64,000 nucleotides of DNA from Sulfitobacter sp043557345 (GTDB lineage: Bacteria; Pseudomonadota; Alphaproteobacteria; Rhodobacterales; Rhodobacteraceae), in NCBI RefSeq assembly GCF_043557345.1, contig NZ_JBIFFV010000002.1, forward strand, positions 372,001-436,000, read 5' to 3'. The notes below the pieces were generated by a model. That model did no database searches. It had not been told where the DNA came from and was given only the letters and a program-made list of their open reading frames with translations. Both the position numbers and the translations under genes were made by a program. This document shows positions 53,342 through 62,105 of this stretch, one piece after another (the first letter of the stretch is position 1; every line of letters starts with the position of its first letter).

Positions 53342-54463
53342 TCAGGCCGGGGGCGGCGGCGGTGGCGGGGGCATCACGGTGAAAAGCTGCGCCAGTTCGG
53401 CCACGTCTTCGGCCCGCTGCCAGCCATCTTGGCCCGGCGTCCAGACCAGAGACTCGCGGGTAAGGCTACCCTCGCTCGCCTTGCGGCCCATCGCGGCTTT
53501 GGAAAACGGGCCAGAGGTCGCGCCGTCCTTGGCGATATGCCAGACCTTCTCGACCGGCGGCGGCGGGGGCGGCACCGGTGCGGCGGCGGCGGGGGCGGGG
53601 CGCGCGCCCCAGGGTCCGGCTTGCGCGGTGGCGGCTTGGGCCATGCTCATTCCCAGCCCTGCGCCAAGGCCCGTTTGCATCGCGGCCCCGCCCGCACCTT
53701 CGCGGCCAAGCGCTTCGGCGGCTTGGAACTGCATGTATTCATTAAGGTTTCCGACCACGCCCATCGAGGTGCGCTTGTCCATCACCGCCTCGACCGCGGG
53801 CGGGAGAGAGATATTCTCGATGTAAAGCTCGGGCATCGCCAGCCCGTATTCCGCGATCTGGGCGGCGATATCCTTGCCCACCAACTGCCCCAACTCGCGC
53901 GTGTTGGCGGCCATGTCGAGCACCGGGATGCCGGAGGAGGCCAGCGTGCGCGAGAAAGCCTGAACGATGATGTTGCGGATCTGGAATGAGATTTCGTCCA
54001 TGGTGAACTCACCATCGGTGCCGACGATCTCGGTCAGGAACTTCGCGGGGTCGCTCACCCGCACGGAATAGGTGCCATAGGCGCGCAGGCGCACGGGGCC
54101 AAACTCAGGGTCGCGGGCGATGATCGGGTTCTTGGTGCCCCATTTCAGATCGTTGAAGCGGGTCGTGTTGACGAAATAGATCTCGGATTTGAACGGGCTG
54201 CGAAATCCGTGATCCCAGTGTTGCAGGGTCGTCATGATCGGCATGTTGTTGGTCTCAAGCATATAGAGACCGGGGGTGAAGACATCCGCCAACTGCCCCT
54301 CATGCACAAAGACCGCCGCTTGCCCCTCACGCACTGTCAGCTTGGCGCCGTATTTGATCTCATGGCCCTCACGCTCGAACCGCCAAACCATCGTGTCGCG
54401 GGTGTCGTCTGTCCAATGGATGACGTCGATGAACTGGCCGGAGAGGAAATCGAAAATGCCCAT
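53342..54463 (-). CDS. SPFH-domain protein with C-terminal GYF_2 domain
   Basis: The 373-residue protein has an N-terminal virion-core/SPFH domain (about 25-250, with KYGAKLTVREGQAAVFVHEG) and, after an Ala/Pro linker, a GYF_2-type domain (VWHIAKDGATSGPFSKAAM, about 305-360). The GYF part suggests binding to Pro-rich peptides; the zinc-ribbon and TelA neighbours are likely partners. It ends in a poly-Pro tail. Function unknown. Confidence 0.85.
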   Translation of the reverse strand: MGIFDFLSGQFIDVIHWTDDTRDTMVWRFEREGHEIKYGAKLTVREGQAAVFVHEGQLADVFTPGLYMLETNNMPIMTTLQHWDHGFRSPFKSEIYFVNTTRFNDLKWGTKNPIIARDPEFGPVRLRAYGTYSVRVSDPAKFLTEIVGTDGEFTMDEISFQIRNIIVQAFSRTLASSGIPVLDMAANTRELGQLVGKDIAAQIAEYGLAMPELYIENISLPPAVEAVMDKRTSMGVVGNLNEYMQFQAAEALGREGAGGAAMQTGLGAGLGMSMAQAATAQAGPWGARPAPAAAAPVPPPPPPVEKVWHIAKDGATSGPFSKAAMGRKASEGSLTRESLVWTPGQDGWQRAEDVAELAQLFTVMPPPPPPPPA

Positions 54464-54498
54464 GGGGGTGGTCCTTATTCTTTCGTCGTCATGCTGCG

Positions 54499-55461
54499 TT
54501 ACACCGGCCCGTCCGTCAACTCGCGCGCGATGATCCGGGTGATCGGGTTGACCTGCTCTGCCGTCATGCCGGGGCGCAAGCGCCGGTCATAAAGCATTTT
54601 AAGCAGGAGTTCGTCGTGTTTGGTGAGCAGGGCAAATTCGTCGTCGTCATTGAAGATCGACGGTCGCGCGGCGGGGCTGTCATTGGCAAGGCCCAGGCCC
54701 TGCGCCAATTCCTCGTGAATGCAGGAAAGCCGCAGCAATTCGGGGTTTTCCGAGCGGATCACGGCCACGGCGGCGGTATAGACATTCGGGTTGTCGCCCG
54801 CGGCATAGGCGGCCACAGCGCAATAGGTGTCGCGGCGCATGTTGCGCATGGCCCGGAGCGATGATTTGCTGACGCCCGCGACCTCTTCCGCCGCTTGGGC
54901 CAGCGCATCTATGCGGTCATCTTCCGAGGCCACGACCACCATGAAATTCGGCCTGTCGCCGAGCGAGACCGAATGCCCGGTCACCCGCGCCAAACGGCGG
55001 GCGAAGGCACCAATCTTGGCGGTGTCGGACCGACGCTGCGAGGGCGGCACGCCGTCGCCAAAGATGATCTGCATCCGCACCGGCGCCTCCCAGCGGCGCA
55101 GCGGGCTGGCGCCGCCTTGGCCTGAGAAATTGCCGTCATATTCGTTATATAGCGCGATCTGCTCAAAGTTGCGCGCCAGCATTTCGCTGGTAAAGGGCGT
55201 GTCTTCTCCGCCGCCGTCTTGGCGCAGCAGGTCTTGGCCCAACTGCGCCTTTTCGACCTGATGCAGATAGCTGCGCAGCATGGCGCTTTTCTGCGAGGTC
55301 GGTTTGGCCACCGCCGCCGGGGCAGGGGCGGCGGCGGCAGGGCGGGCCTGCGGTTTGGCGACCTTTTGCAAGACGGGCGCAGGCTCGGCGCAGGCCAAGA
55401 GCAGCGTGCTGAGCACCAGCGCCCCTGCGGCGCGCAGATTTCTGCGCAGACGTCCTTGCAT
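54499..55461 (-). CDS. DUF2927 lipoprotein
   Basis: The 320-residue protein has a basic N-terminus, hydrophobic stretch and lipobox LLLAC (Cys about residue 24), then a Pro/Ala-rich spacer and a DUF2927 domain (about 95-310) with a metalloprotease-like core (SCIHEELAQGLGLAND). I chose ATG 55461 after AGGGAAGAGG. The HEELAQ segment hints at a zinc hydrolase, but no family assignment beyond DUF2927 is possible. Confidence 0.82.
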   Translation of the reverse strand: MQGRLRRNLRAAGALVLSTLLLACAEPAPVLQKVAKPQARPAAAAPAPAAVAKPTSQKSAMLRSYLHQVEKAQLGQDLLRQDGGGEDTPFTSEMLARNFEQIALYNEYDGNFSGQGGASPLRRWEAPVRMQIIFGDGVPPSQRRSDTAKIGAFARRLARVTGHSVSLGDRPNFMVVVASEDDRIDALAQAAEEVAGVSKSSLRAMRNMRRDTYCAVAAYAAGDNPNVYTAAVAVIRSENPELLRLSCIHEELAQGLGLANDSPAARPSIFNDDDEFALLTKHDELLLKMLYDRRLRPGMTAEQVNPITRIIARELTDGPV

Positions 55462-55483
55462 GGCCTCTTCCCTCACCTCGGTC

Positions 55484-56683
55484 TTAGCTTGGCACCGCGT
55501 TGCCGGTGGTGTCGCCCAAACCCGTTTCGCGGGCCTTGGCAGCGGCGAGCGTGTCGCGCAGACGGCCTTCCATCTCCTGCAACTCTTTCTCGGCTTGGGC
55601 GCGTTTCGCCTTGCCCTCATCCGCGATTTGCAGGGATTCTTCGATGGTGCCGATCAAGTCTTCGTTGGCGCGTTTCACCGCTTCGATATCAAAGACCCCG
55701 CGCTCCATCTCCTGACGGATCACCTTGTTGCTCTCGCGCAGGTTCTTGGCGTTGGAGGTGAGCAGTTCGTTGGTCAGGTCATTGGCCTCGCGCACCGCAT
55801 TTGCCGCCTCACCGCTGCGCTGGATGGTGACGGCCTGTGCCAATTGCGTCTCCCACAGGGGCACGGTGTTGACCAAGGTCGAGTTGATCTTGGTCACGAG
55901 GCTTTTGTCATTCTCCTGCACCAGACGGATTGAGGGCAGCGACTGCATGGTGACCTGCCGGGTCAGCGTCAGGTCATGCACCCGACGCTCCAGATCATCG
56001 CGGGCGGCACGCAGATCGCGCAGCTCTTGCGCGCGCATGACCTGATCGTCCTCGCTCGCTTTATCGAGCGCGGTTTGCTTGGCGGGGATGGTCTTGTGAT
56101 CCAACTCTTCGATCTTGGCCTCACCGGCAGAGATATAGAGCGCCAGTTCGTCGTAGAATTGCAGCGTCTTTTCATAAAGCAGGTCGAGCGATTTGATGTC
56201 TTTCAACAGCCTATGCTCATGCGCCAGCAGGTTGTCGGTGATCCGGTCGATCTGGCCCTGCACCTCTTCGAAACGGGCGGTGAACTTGGCAAAGGGCGTA
56301 GCGCGGCCCAGCAGTTTCTCCCACCAGCTTTGTTTGCGCCGCACGTCCAATTCCGAGACCGAGAAGCCGCGGATCGCGCTGACCATGGTGCGCAGGCTGT
56401 CGCCCGCGGGGCCGACATCCTTGTTGCGCACATCCGCCAGCATGGATTGGCTGATTTCTTGCAACTCGGCCTGCGCGGCAGAGCCGAAGCTGACGATGGA
56501 TTGGGTATCGGTCACGTCGATCTCGGCCATGCGCTTTTGGATTTCCGCGCTCTGTTCGGGATCGGCTTTGTTCAGCGGCACGATGGCATTGGCATCCGCC
56601 GGTTCGGGCAAGACGGTTGCGTTCACTTCTTCCACCAACCCTTGCGATTGGGCAGCTTTGTCACGGAGGGCATCGGTCATCAC
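55484..56683 (-). CDS. toxic anion resistance protein TelA family
   Basis: The 399-residue cytosolic protein fits TelA/KlaA: long helices and coiled coils (about 60-380) with segments SWWEKLLGRATPFAKFTARFE and ENDKSLVTKINSTLVNTVPL. TelA proteins are linked to tellurite and cell-envelope stress resistance, but the mechanism is unclear. Its start overlaps the XpaC-like gene stop (ATGA), so the two are coupled. Confidence 0.88.
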   Translation of the reverse strand: MMTDALRDKAAQSQGLVEEVNATVLPEPADANAIVPLNKADPEQSAEIQKRMAEIDVTDTQSIVSFGSAAQAELQEISQSMLADVRNKDVGPAGDSLRTMVSAIRGFSVSELDVRRKQSWWEKLLGRATPFAKFTARFEEVQGQIDRITDNLLAHEHRLLKDIKSLDLLYEKTLQFYDELALYISAGEAKIEELDHKTIPAKQTALDKASEDDQVMRAQELRDLRAARDDLERRVHDLTLTRQVTMQSLPSIRLVQENDKSLVTKINSTLVNTVPLWETQLAQAVTIQRSGEAANAVREANDLTNELLTSNAKNLRESNKVIRQEMERGVFDIEAVKRANEDLIGTIEESLQIADEGKAKRAQAEKELQEMEGRLRDTLAAAKARETGLGDTTGNAVPS

Positions 56684-57594
56684 TGTTCTTCCTTAGTATT
56701 TGCAGGGGTGGGTTGTTCCAGTCGGACCCCCTCACGAGAGAGGCGCGCCCGCAGCACGTCGATTTCCACGTTCAGATCGCTGCGGTCATCCAGCAGCGAT
56801 TTGGCCGTGCGCGCGGCGAAGTTCTGATCCAGATCGTCGAGCAAGGCGAGGTAGTCGTCGCGCGCTTGGGTGTCCTGATTGCGGGCATAAAGGTCGGCGA
56901 ATTTCACCGTCGCGTCATGCGCCCCGCGCAGATAGACGACAAGGTATTTGCGGGCGGCGGTCAGATCGCGTGGGTCTTCTTCGACGGTGCGGATCAAATG
57001 CCGGGCGGTTTCTTGAAACTCCGCGAGCCGCGCTTCGGCGCGGCGGTCGCCTGCGCGCAGTATCGCTTGGCTCATGCCCGAGAGCAGTTTTTCGGCCTCA
57101 TCCACCACGCGGGCGACCCGGTCTTGCTGGAAGGTGTCGATGCCCTCCATGCCCTTGTTCTGTAGCGGGTCGATGCCGAAGGCCGCGAGGTGCAGCGCGG
57201 TGGCGGCAACGCCATAGAGCAAGGCCGCGGCAAGACTGGGATCATTGCTATAAGCGGCGAAGCCCGCGCCCGCACCGGCCAAGAGGGCCGCGATGATTTT
57301 GCGCGGCAAGACGGGGCGCCGGGCGACTTTGCGCTCGTGGTATTCCGCCTCGGCCAAGAGACCATCGCGCAGCAACCAGACACCCGAAGCCAGTAGGAAC
57401 GCCCCGCCAAGGCCAAGCACCAGCGTGCTCGCCCCCCCGATCAGCGAAGTCGCCGCCAGCAGCACCGGCGGTAGGAACATCAGGTTGACCCGACCGCCCG
57501 CCGGATCGACGCGCAGGCGCGCGGGTTTGCGTGGGGGGCTGCCGGGGGTGGCGTCGGGGTCGGGGCTATATCTGCCGCCAAAGCGCTGTGCCAT
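56680..57594 (-). CDS. XpaC-like (5-bromo-4-chloroindolyl phosphate hydrolysis) family protein
   Basis: The 304-residue protein has a basic Pro-rich N-terminus, two hydrophobic helices (about 36-66) and a second pair (about 90-125), then a long helical C-terminus (LAEFQETARHLIRTVEED). XpaC-type proteins commonly pair with TelA, as here. Hydrolysis of the indolyl phosphate is a historical name and does not define the true function. Confidence 0.8.
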   Translation of the reverse strand: MAQRFGGRYSPDPDATPGSPPRKPARLRVDPAGGRVNLMFLPPVLLAATSLIGGASTLVLGLGGAFLLASGVWLLRDGLLAEAEYHERKVARRPVLPRKIIAALLAGAGAGFAAYSNDPSLAAALLYGVAATALHLAAFGIDPLQNKGMEGIDTFQQDRVARVVDEAEKLLSGMSQAILRAGDRRAEARLAEFQETARHLIRTVEEDPRDLTAARKYLVVYLRGAHDATVKFADLYARNQDTQARDDYLALLDDLDQNFAARTAKSLLDDRSDLNVEIDVLRARLSREGVRLEQPTPANTKEEQ

Positions 57595-57597
57595 AGG

Positions 57598-57828
57598 TCA
57601 AAGCCCCCCGAGAAAACCGCTGGTCAGCCCAAGCAGCAGCACCAGCAACGCGCCAAAGGCGATTTTCTGAAAGGTTGTTGGCGCCATCATGTTTCCCCTT
57701 TTGCTGCCCCAGATCGAGCGCAACGCCGTGCCGGCACTGTCAGCCGCACGCCCCACGAGCGAGGCTGCGCCGAGGATGATAACCACGAGCGCGGCCAAGG
57801 CCACCAAAAACATCACTATTCGCGCCAT
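57598..57828 (-). CDS. small two-helix membrane protein
   Basis: The 76-residue ORF has two hydrophobic helices (residues ~4-24 and ~57-75) joined by a short basic loop. It stops 3 bases before the XpaC-like start on the same strand, so it opens that operon. No family is recognised. Confidence 0.6.
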   Translation of the reverse strand: MARIVMFLVALAALVVIILGAASLVGRAADSAGTALRSIWGSKRGNMMAPTTFQKIAFGALLVLLLGLTSGFLGGL

Positions 57829-57940
57829 ATTGCCCTTTTCTGACAGCGGTTTCGCGCTGATCTTGCCTGCCGTTCTCTATTCAACGCACGCAGGTCGGCC
57901 GCGTTCCGGAAACGCGCAGGGCAGCTGGGGGCGGGGCTGG

Positions 57941-59017
57941 TCAGCGGCGGGGTTTTGGCCCCCGGCCTGTGGGTTTCGGCCCCGGTTTGCCAGTCGGCCG
58001 CCCCATGGGGCGCGCCCCCGGTTTGCCGCTTGCCTTGCCAGCCGTCTTGCCCATCGCGGCCTTGCCGCGCGGTGCGTTCTTTGCCTTGCCGCCACCACGG
58101 CGGGGCGGCGGTTCGTCGTCTTCGCCCCGTTGCACGGGCAGGCCGGGCTGGCCCGCGCCGCCGAAACCGCCGGGCTTGCGGCGCGGCGGGCGGCGCAGAC
58201 CGCTGGGTTTCTTGGTGGCGGTGCCGCTGGGGTCTTCCAACTCGAGCCCCAGTTGATCGCGCACGACCTTGCGGCGCAGCTCTTCCACCTCGCCGATCTT
58301 CAGTTCGCCCAGTTGGAACGGGCCGTAGGAGATGCGGATCAGCCGGTTCACGGTCAGGCCCACGGCCTCCATTGCGCGGCGAATCTCGCGGTTGCGGCCT
58401 TCGCGCAGGCCGACGGTCAGCCAGGCATTGGCCCCTTGTTGGCGGTCGAGCGTCACGTCCATCGGCTGAAAGTTCTCGCCTTCCACGGTGATGCCCTTAC
58501 GCAGCGGCTCCAGCATCTCATCCGTGGGCCGGCCATTCACCCGCGCGCGGTAGCGGCGCAGCCAGCCGGTGCTGGGCAGTTCCAGCTTGCGCTTCACCCC
58601 GCCATCATTGGTCAGCAGCAAGAGCCCTTCGGAGTTGAGGTCGAGCCGGCCCACGGTCATCACGCGGGGCATATCCTCGGGCAGGGCGTCAAAGATCGTC
58701 TCGCGGCCCTTTTCGTCGCGGGCGGTGGTCACCAGACCGGCGGGCTTGTGATACAGCCACATGCGCGGCGGTTCGGGCGCGCCGACGGGGGTGTTATCGA
58801 CGGTGATCTTATCCTCGAGCGTGACGTTCAGCGCGGGCGAGGTGATCTGCTCCCCGTTCACGCGCACGCGGCCTGCTTCGATCATCCGCTCGGCCTCGCG
58901 GCGCGAGGCGATGCCTGCGCGCGACAGCACCTTGGCGATGCGGTCGCCTTTGGCAGCGGCGGCATCGGTGTCGGGGTTTTGCGGGCCGGAGCCGGAGGGG
59001 GGCGTTTTTGCGTTCAT
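57941..59017 (-). CDS. rluB: pseudouridine synthase, RluB/RsuA family
   Basis: The 358-residue enzyme modifies rRNA uridine, probably in 23S rRNA. An S4 domain (about 26-70, SRAGIASRREAERMIEAGRV) precedes the catalytic domain with Asp in GRLDLNSEGLLLLTNDG. A long Lys/Arg/Pro-rich tail (about 260-358) is typical of alphaproteobacterial RluB. The exact uridine (RluB, RluE or RluF) is inferred. It is divergent from tadA. Confidence 0.88.
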   Translation of the reverse strand: MNAKTPPSGSGPQNPDTDAAAAKGDRIAKVLSRAGIASRREAERMIEAGRVRVNGEQITSPALNVTLEDKITVDNTPVGAPEPPRMWLYHKPAGLVTTARDEKGRETIFDALPEDMPRVMTVGRLDLNSEGLLLLTNDGGVKRKLELPSTGWLRRYRARVNGRPTDEMLEPLRKGITVEGENFQPMDVTLDRQQGANAWLTVGLREGRNREIRRAMEAVGLTVNRLIRISYGPFQLGELKIGEVEELRRKVVRDQLGLELEDPSGTATKKPSGLRRPPRRKPGGFGGAGQPGLPVQRGEDDEPPPRRGGGKAKNAPRGKAAMGKTAGKASGKPGARPMGRPTGKPGPKPTGRGPKPRR

Positions 59018-59079
59018 ACACTGCGCTTACCCTGTTTCACGGACTTGCGAAAGGGTGGCGTTTGCGGCCATGTGACGGG

Positions 59080-59535
59080 ATGGAGTTTCGCTCGTATATG
59101 GGGCAGGCCTTGGCCGAGGCCCGCGCCGCCGCCGCGCGCGGCGAGGTGCCGGTGGGGGCGGTGGTCGTCTCTCCGAGAGGGCAGATCGTTGCCGCCGCAG
59201 GTAATGAGACCCGCGCCCGCAATGACCCAACCGCCCATGCCGAGATGCTGGCCCTGCGGGCCGCCTGCGCCGCCGTCGGCTCGGAACGGCTGATCGGTCA
59301 CGCGCTTTACGTTACGCTGGAGCCCTGTGCCATGTGCGCCGGCGCCATCGCCGCCGCCCGTGTGGCGCGGCTCTATTACGGCGCGGCGGACCCCAAATCA
59401 GGCGGCGTGGCGCAGGGCGCGCGGGTTTTCTCGCATCCCCAATGCCACCATGTGCCCGAGGTCTTCGACGGGATCGCGGCGGGAGAGGCGGAAGAGATGC
59501 TCGTGAGGTTTTTTCGTGAGAAGAGAGACCGCTAG
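59080..59535 (+). CDS. tadA: tRNA(adenine34) deaminase
   Basis: TadA makes inosine at the wobble base of tRNA-Arg. The 151-residue zinc deaminase has HAEM (AHAEMLAL) and PCAMC (LEPCAMCAGAI) motifs. I chose ATG 59080 (MEFRSYMGQAL); an earlier codon overlaps the divergent rluB gene. The gene is compact and normal in length. Confidence 0.94.
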   Translation: MEFRSYMGQALAEARAAAARGEVPVGAVVVSPRGQIVAAAGNETRARNDPTAHAEMLALRAACAAVGSERLIGHALYVTLEPCAMCAGAIAAARVARLYYGAADPKSGGVAQGARVFSHPQCHHVPEVFDGIAAGEAEEMLVRFFREKRDR

Positions 59536-59581
59536 CCGGGCAGCGCCGGACCGGTGATGACATTCAGGCGTCTCAACGATT

Positions 59582-59727
59582 ATCCGGACGCCCCGCGTCC
59601 GGATCGCGCCCGACCCGCCCCCAGGGCGGGCGCGCTATGCGCCCCCGGTGCTGAAGCACCCGCTGGCCTCAAAAGGTCCACCGGACCTTTTGCAAGCCGG
59701 CCATCGGCCCCGGGTCGGACGCGACCC
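59582..59727. repeat. hairpin-rich intergenic element
   Basis: Several nested stems lie here: ATCCGGACGC/GCGTCCGGAT (59582-59604), an imperfect outer pair 59601-59617 with 59711-59727, CCCGCCC/GGGCGGG (59614-59630), GGTGC/GCACC (59647-59660) and AAAAGGTCC/GGACCTTTT (59671-59691). It separates tadA from rpmG and encodes nothing obvious. It may be a REP-like mosaic; the first hairpin could terminate tadA. Confidence 0.55.
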
Positions 59728-59742
59728 TGTCCTGCACAATGC

Positions 59743-59772
59743 AAAGGGCCACGCGAAACCGCGTGGCCCTTT
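59743..59772 (-). terminator. rho-independent terminator of rpmG
   Basis: AAAGGGCCACGCG / CGCGTGGCCCTTT forms a perfect 13-bp stem with a 4-base loop, 23 bases past the rpmG stop on the minus strand. The stem ends in T residues on that strand. Confidence 0.85.
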
Positions 59773-59795
59773 GAAACCGTCAAGGTCAGGCGATC

Positions 59796-59963
59796 TTACT
59801 TGATCTTGCCTTCCTTGTATTCGACGTGCTTGCGCGCAACGGGGTCGTACTTCTTGATGACCATCTTCTCGGTCATGGTGCGTGCGTTTTTCTTGGTCAC
59901 GTAGAAATGGCCTGTGCCCGCGGACGAGTTCAGGCGGATCTTGATCGTGGTTGGCTTCGCCAT
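59796..59963 (-). CDS. rpmG: 50S ribosomal protein L33
   Basis: The 55-residue ribosomal protein reads MAKPTTIKIRLNSSAGTGHF at the N-terminus and ends VEYKEGKIK. It is the cysteine-free L33 type (no CxxC), common in alphaproteobacteria. The gene is monocistronic with its own terminator and lies beside rnpB. It was too short to be obvious but the family match is clear. Confidence 0.96.
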   Translation of the reverse strand: MAKPTTIKIRLNSSAGTGHFYVTKKNARTMTEKMVIKKYDPVARKHVEYKEGKIK

Positions 59964-60120
59964 GTGTCTTCTCCTGCTGCAGCGCCGCGCAGGCCTGCGT
60001 GAATTCTGAATTTCGGGTTCTAGTCAGACCCGCGCCCGAGTCAACCGCTATTTGCCCGCCCGGTGCCGAAAGACGCCGGTTTCGTCGAAAAACCTGCCTT
60101 TTACCGCCGAAAGAGCAGAA

Positions 60121-60531
60121 ATATGCGCGGAAGGCCTATAAGCCGGATTTTGTACCTGCCGCAAGGGCAGGCGATGACCATTCCTCTGACCGCACCGTTG
60201 CCGATGCGGCTATAGCTGCCAACCCGGACCTGCTGGGGCAGAAGAGCCCCGCCTTTGACCCAAAGATCATCGGCGCGCGGTCCCTATTTGGCATTGCTCC
60301 CGGTGGGGCTTGCCATGCCGGGGCTGTTGCCAGCCCCGCGGTGGGCTCTTACCCCACCGTTTCACCCTTACCCCGCGGGCGTTCCGGCAGGGCCGGACCG
60401 CGGGGCGGTTTCATTTCTGTGGCGCTTTCCGTCGGGTTGCCCCGCCCGGGCGTTACCCGGCACCGTTTCTTCTTGGAGTCCGGACTTTCCTCTACGTCGC
60501 TTTCGCCCCGCAAAAGCGACGCCACGGATAT
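60121..60531 (-). ncRNA. rnpB: RNase P RNA, bacterial class A
   Basis: On the minus strand the RNA contains GAGGAAAGTCCGGACTCC near the 5' end and ACAAAATCCGGCTTATAG near the 3' end, the universal RNase P hallmarks. Terminal sequences ATATCCGTGG and CCGCGCATAT can form the P1 stem, which sets the ends given. The 411-base size is typical. End positions are approximate to a few bases. Confidence 0.93.
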
Positions 60532-60637
60532 CACACATGTGTGTGACGGGCGTGGTCGTCGGTCATGCGACGCGAGTCGACGCAGCGGCCATCCAGCCTT
60601 CCGCGCTGCCCCGCCCTAGACCCCGGCACGTGGCGCG

Positions 60638-61306
60638 TCAATGGGTTTGGGGCAGGGCGGCAAGGTCTGCGGGGGTGAGAGGGCCGCGCCCCTGAGGGCG
60701 AAAGCGCAGGCGCACGGTGCTCAGCAGCGTGGCGTCGTCGCAAGGCGCGGTGAAGCCCGCGGCACGGGCGGCCTCGCGGAATGTATCGAGGTCGACTTCG
60801 GCGGGCAGCACGCCATTGCCCGCAGGCAGCGCCAGTCCGCGCCGTGCCAGCCGAGCCCAATCGAATCGGGGGCCGGGGTCGAACTTGCGGCCCGGTGCCA
60901 TGCAGGAATGGCCGATCACCCCCTCGGGCGGGATGCCGTGGCGCGCCATGATGCCGGGTAAGAGGGTTTCGAGCGCCTGCATCTGTGGCTCGGAAAAGGG
61001 GTGGTCGCCGCGGTTGTCCAACTCGATCCCGATGGAGCGCGAATTGATGTCGTCCTCTCCGGCCCATTGGCCAGCCCCCGCATGCCACGCACGCAGGTCT
61101 TCCTCGACCATTTGAACGACCTCTCCGCGCCCTGAAATCAGGTAGTGGGCCGAGACTTCGGCAGAGGGGTCACAGAGGCGCTCCAGCGCCGCTTGGGCGC
61201 TGGTCATGGCTGTGTGGTGCAGGACGATCAACCGGGGCCGCAGCCCCCCGCGCCGTGGGCCGCAATTGGGCGAGGGCTGCGCCGTCACGTCGGGCGCGGC
61301 AAGCAT
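60638..61306 (-). CDS. N-acetylmuramoyl-L-alanine amidase (AmpD-like)
   Basis: The 222-residue amidase-2 enzyme cuts peptidoglycan or anhydro-muropeptides. Zinc ligands and catalytic residues appear in VLHHTAMTS, IGIELDNRG and GHSCMAPGRKFDPGPRFDW. It has no signal peptide, so a cytoplasmic AmpD-type recycling role is likely. Start ATG is at 61306. It lies 3 bases after the lipoprotein gene on the same strand. Confidence 0.9.
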   Translation of the reverse strand: MLAAPDVTAQPSPNCGPRRGGLRPRLIVLHHTAMTSAQAALERLCDPSAEVSAHYLISGRGEVVQMVEEDLRAWHAGAGQWAGEDDINSRSIGIELDNRGDHPFSEPQMQALETLLPGIMARHGIPPEGVIGHSCMAPGRKFDPGPRFDWARLARRGLALPAGNGVLPAEVDLDTFREAARAAGFTAPCDDATLLSTVRLRFRPQGRGPLTPADLAALPQTH

Positions 61307-61309
61307 TTA

Positions 61310-62068
61310 TCAGCCCTGCGCGGCCCGGCGGAAGGGGGTGGGGTCCCAGTCGCAGGCGAAGCCATCGCCATCGGGGTCCATGCCAAGGCGGTCTTTCTCG
61401 GGGCCACCGGCCTCAAGAAAGGCGATCTGCGCTTGGTCGGCGTGGCTGTATTGTGCGCAGGCGCGTTCAAACTTGCGGGCCTTGTTAAAACCGATGCGGC
61501 TATAAATCTGCTGACCGAGCGATTGGTTGGCTTGCAGCGCATAGGCGACGATATTCGGGCCGACGTTGCGGCGTTCGGGCAGGGCTTCGGGCTGGACGAC
61601 CTGATACTGCGCGCGGTTGGCCGCCACGCGGGCGGCGTCGTCTTGGATGCTGCGCTGGCCCGACACGGCGTCAAAGTTGTTCTCGTTCGAGATGCCAGCG
61701 GCGTTGACCGCGGCGGGGGGCGGGTTCGACGGGCTGGCGTTCACCGGGGTCACGCCCGAGTTGGTTGCCGCGTCATTGCCCAGACCGTTGCTGGCTCCGC
61801 CGGGACGGGTCGCGGCAAGAACGCGGGCGGTTTCCGCCGCCGTCGCTTCGGGCGAGCCATCCGCCGGGGCGGGGGTTGCTGCTGCAATGGCGCTGTCGAT
61901 GCTGTCGTTCGCCAGCGCCGCGTCGCGGGCGCGCCGCTCGGCCTCGAAACTGCCGTCGCCAAAGCCGACACCGCGCCCGGTGTTGATGTTCCCGGAATCG
62001 GGGATCGCCGGTTGGCAGGCTGCCAAAAGACCGCCTGCCGTCATCGCTAGAAGTGTCCGTGTGATCAT
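61310..62068 (-). CDS. lipoprotein with C-terminal excalibur-like domain
   Basis: The 252-residue protein has a lipobox AAC (LLAACQPA) after a short hydrophobic stretch, an Ala/Asn/Pro-rich middle, and a C-terminal segment GMDPDGDGFACDW that matches the excalibur calcium-binding pattern. I chose ATG 62068. It may act at the cell envelope next to the amidase, but its function is unknown. Confidence 0.78.
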   Translation of the reverse strand: MITRTLLAMTAGGLLAACQPAIPDSGNINTGRGVGFGDGSFEAERRARDAALANDSIDSAIAAATPAPADGSPEATAAETARVLAATRPGGASNGLGNDAATNSGVTPVNASPSNPPPAAVNAAGISNENNFDAVSGQRSIQDDAARVAANRAQYQVVQPEALPERRNVGPNIVAYALQANQSLGQQIYSRIGFNKARKFERACAQYSHADQAQIAFLEAGGPEKDRLGMDPDGDGFACDWDPTPFRRAAQG

Positions 62069-62105
62069 CTGACCCGCTCTCGCCTCTTGTTCACCGCTCT
62101 GCGGC

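Noticed and set aside
60255..60695. Plus-strand ORFs over 60255-60695
   Set aside because: They overlap the RNase P RNA, whose conserved ends are clear on the minus strand.
60638..61306. Amidase as part of a prophage lysis module
   Set aside because: It lacks a holin or phage neighbours and matches chromosomal AmpD-type recycling enzymes.
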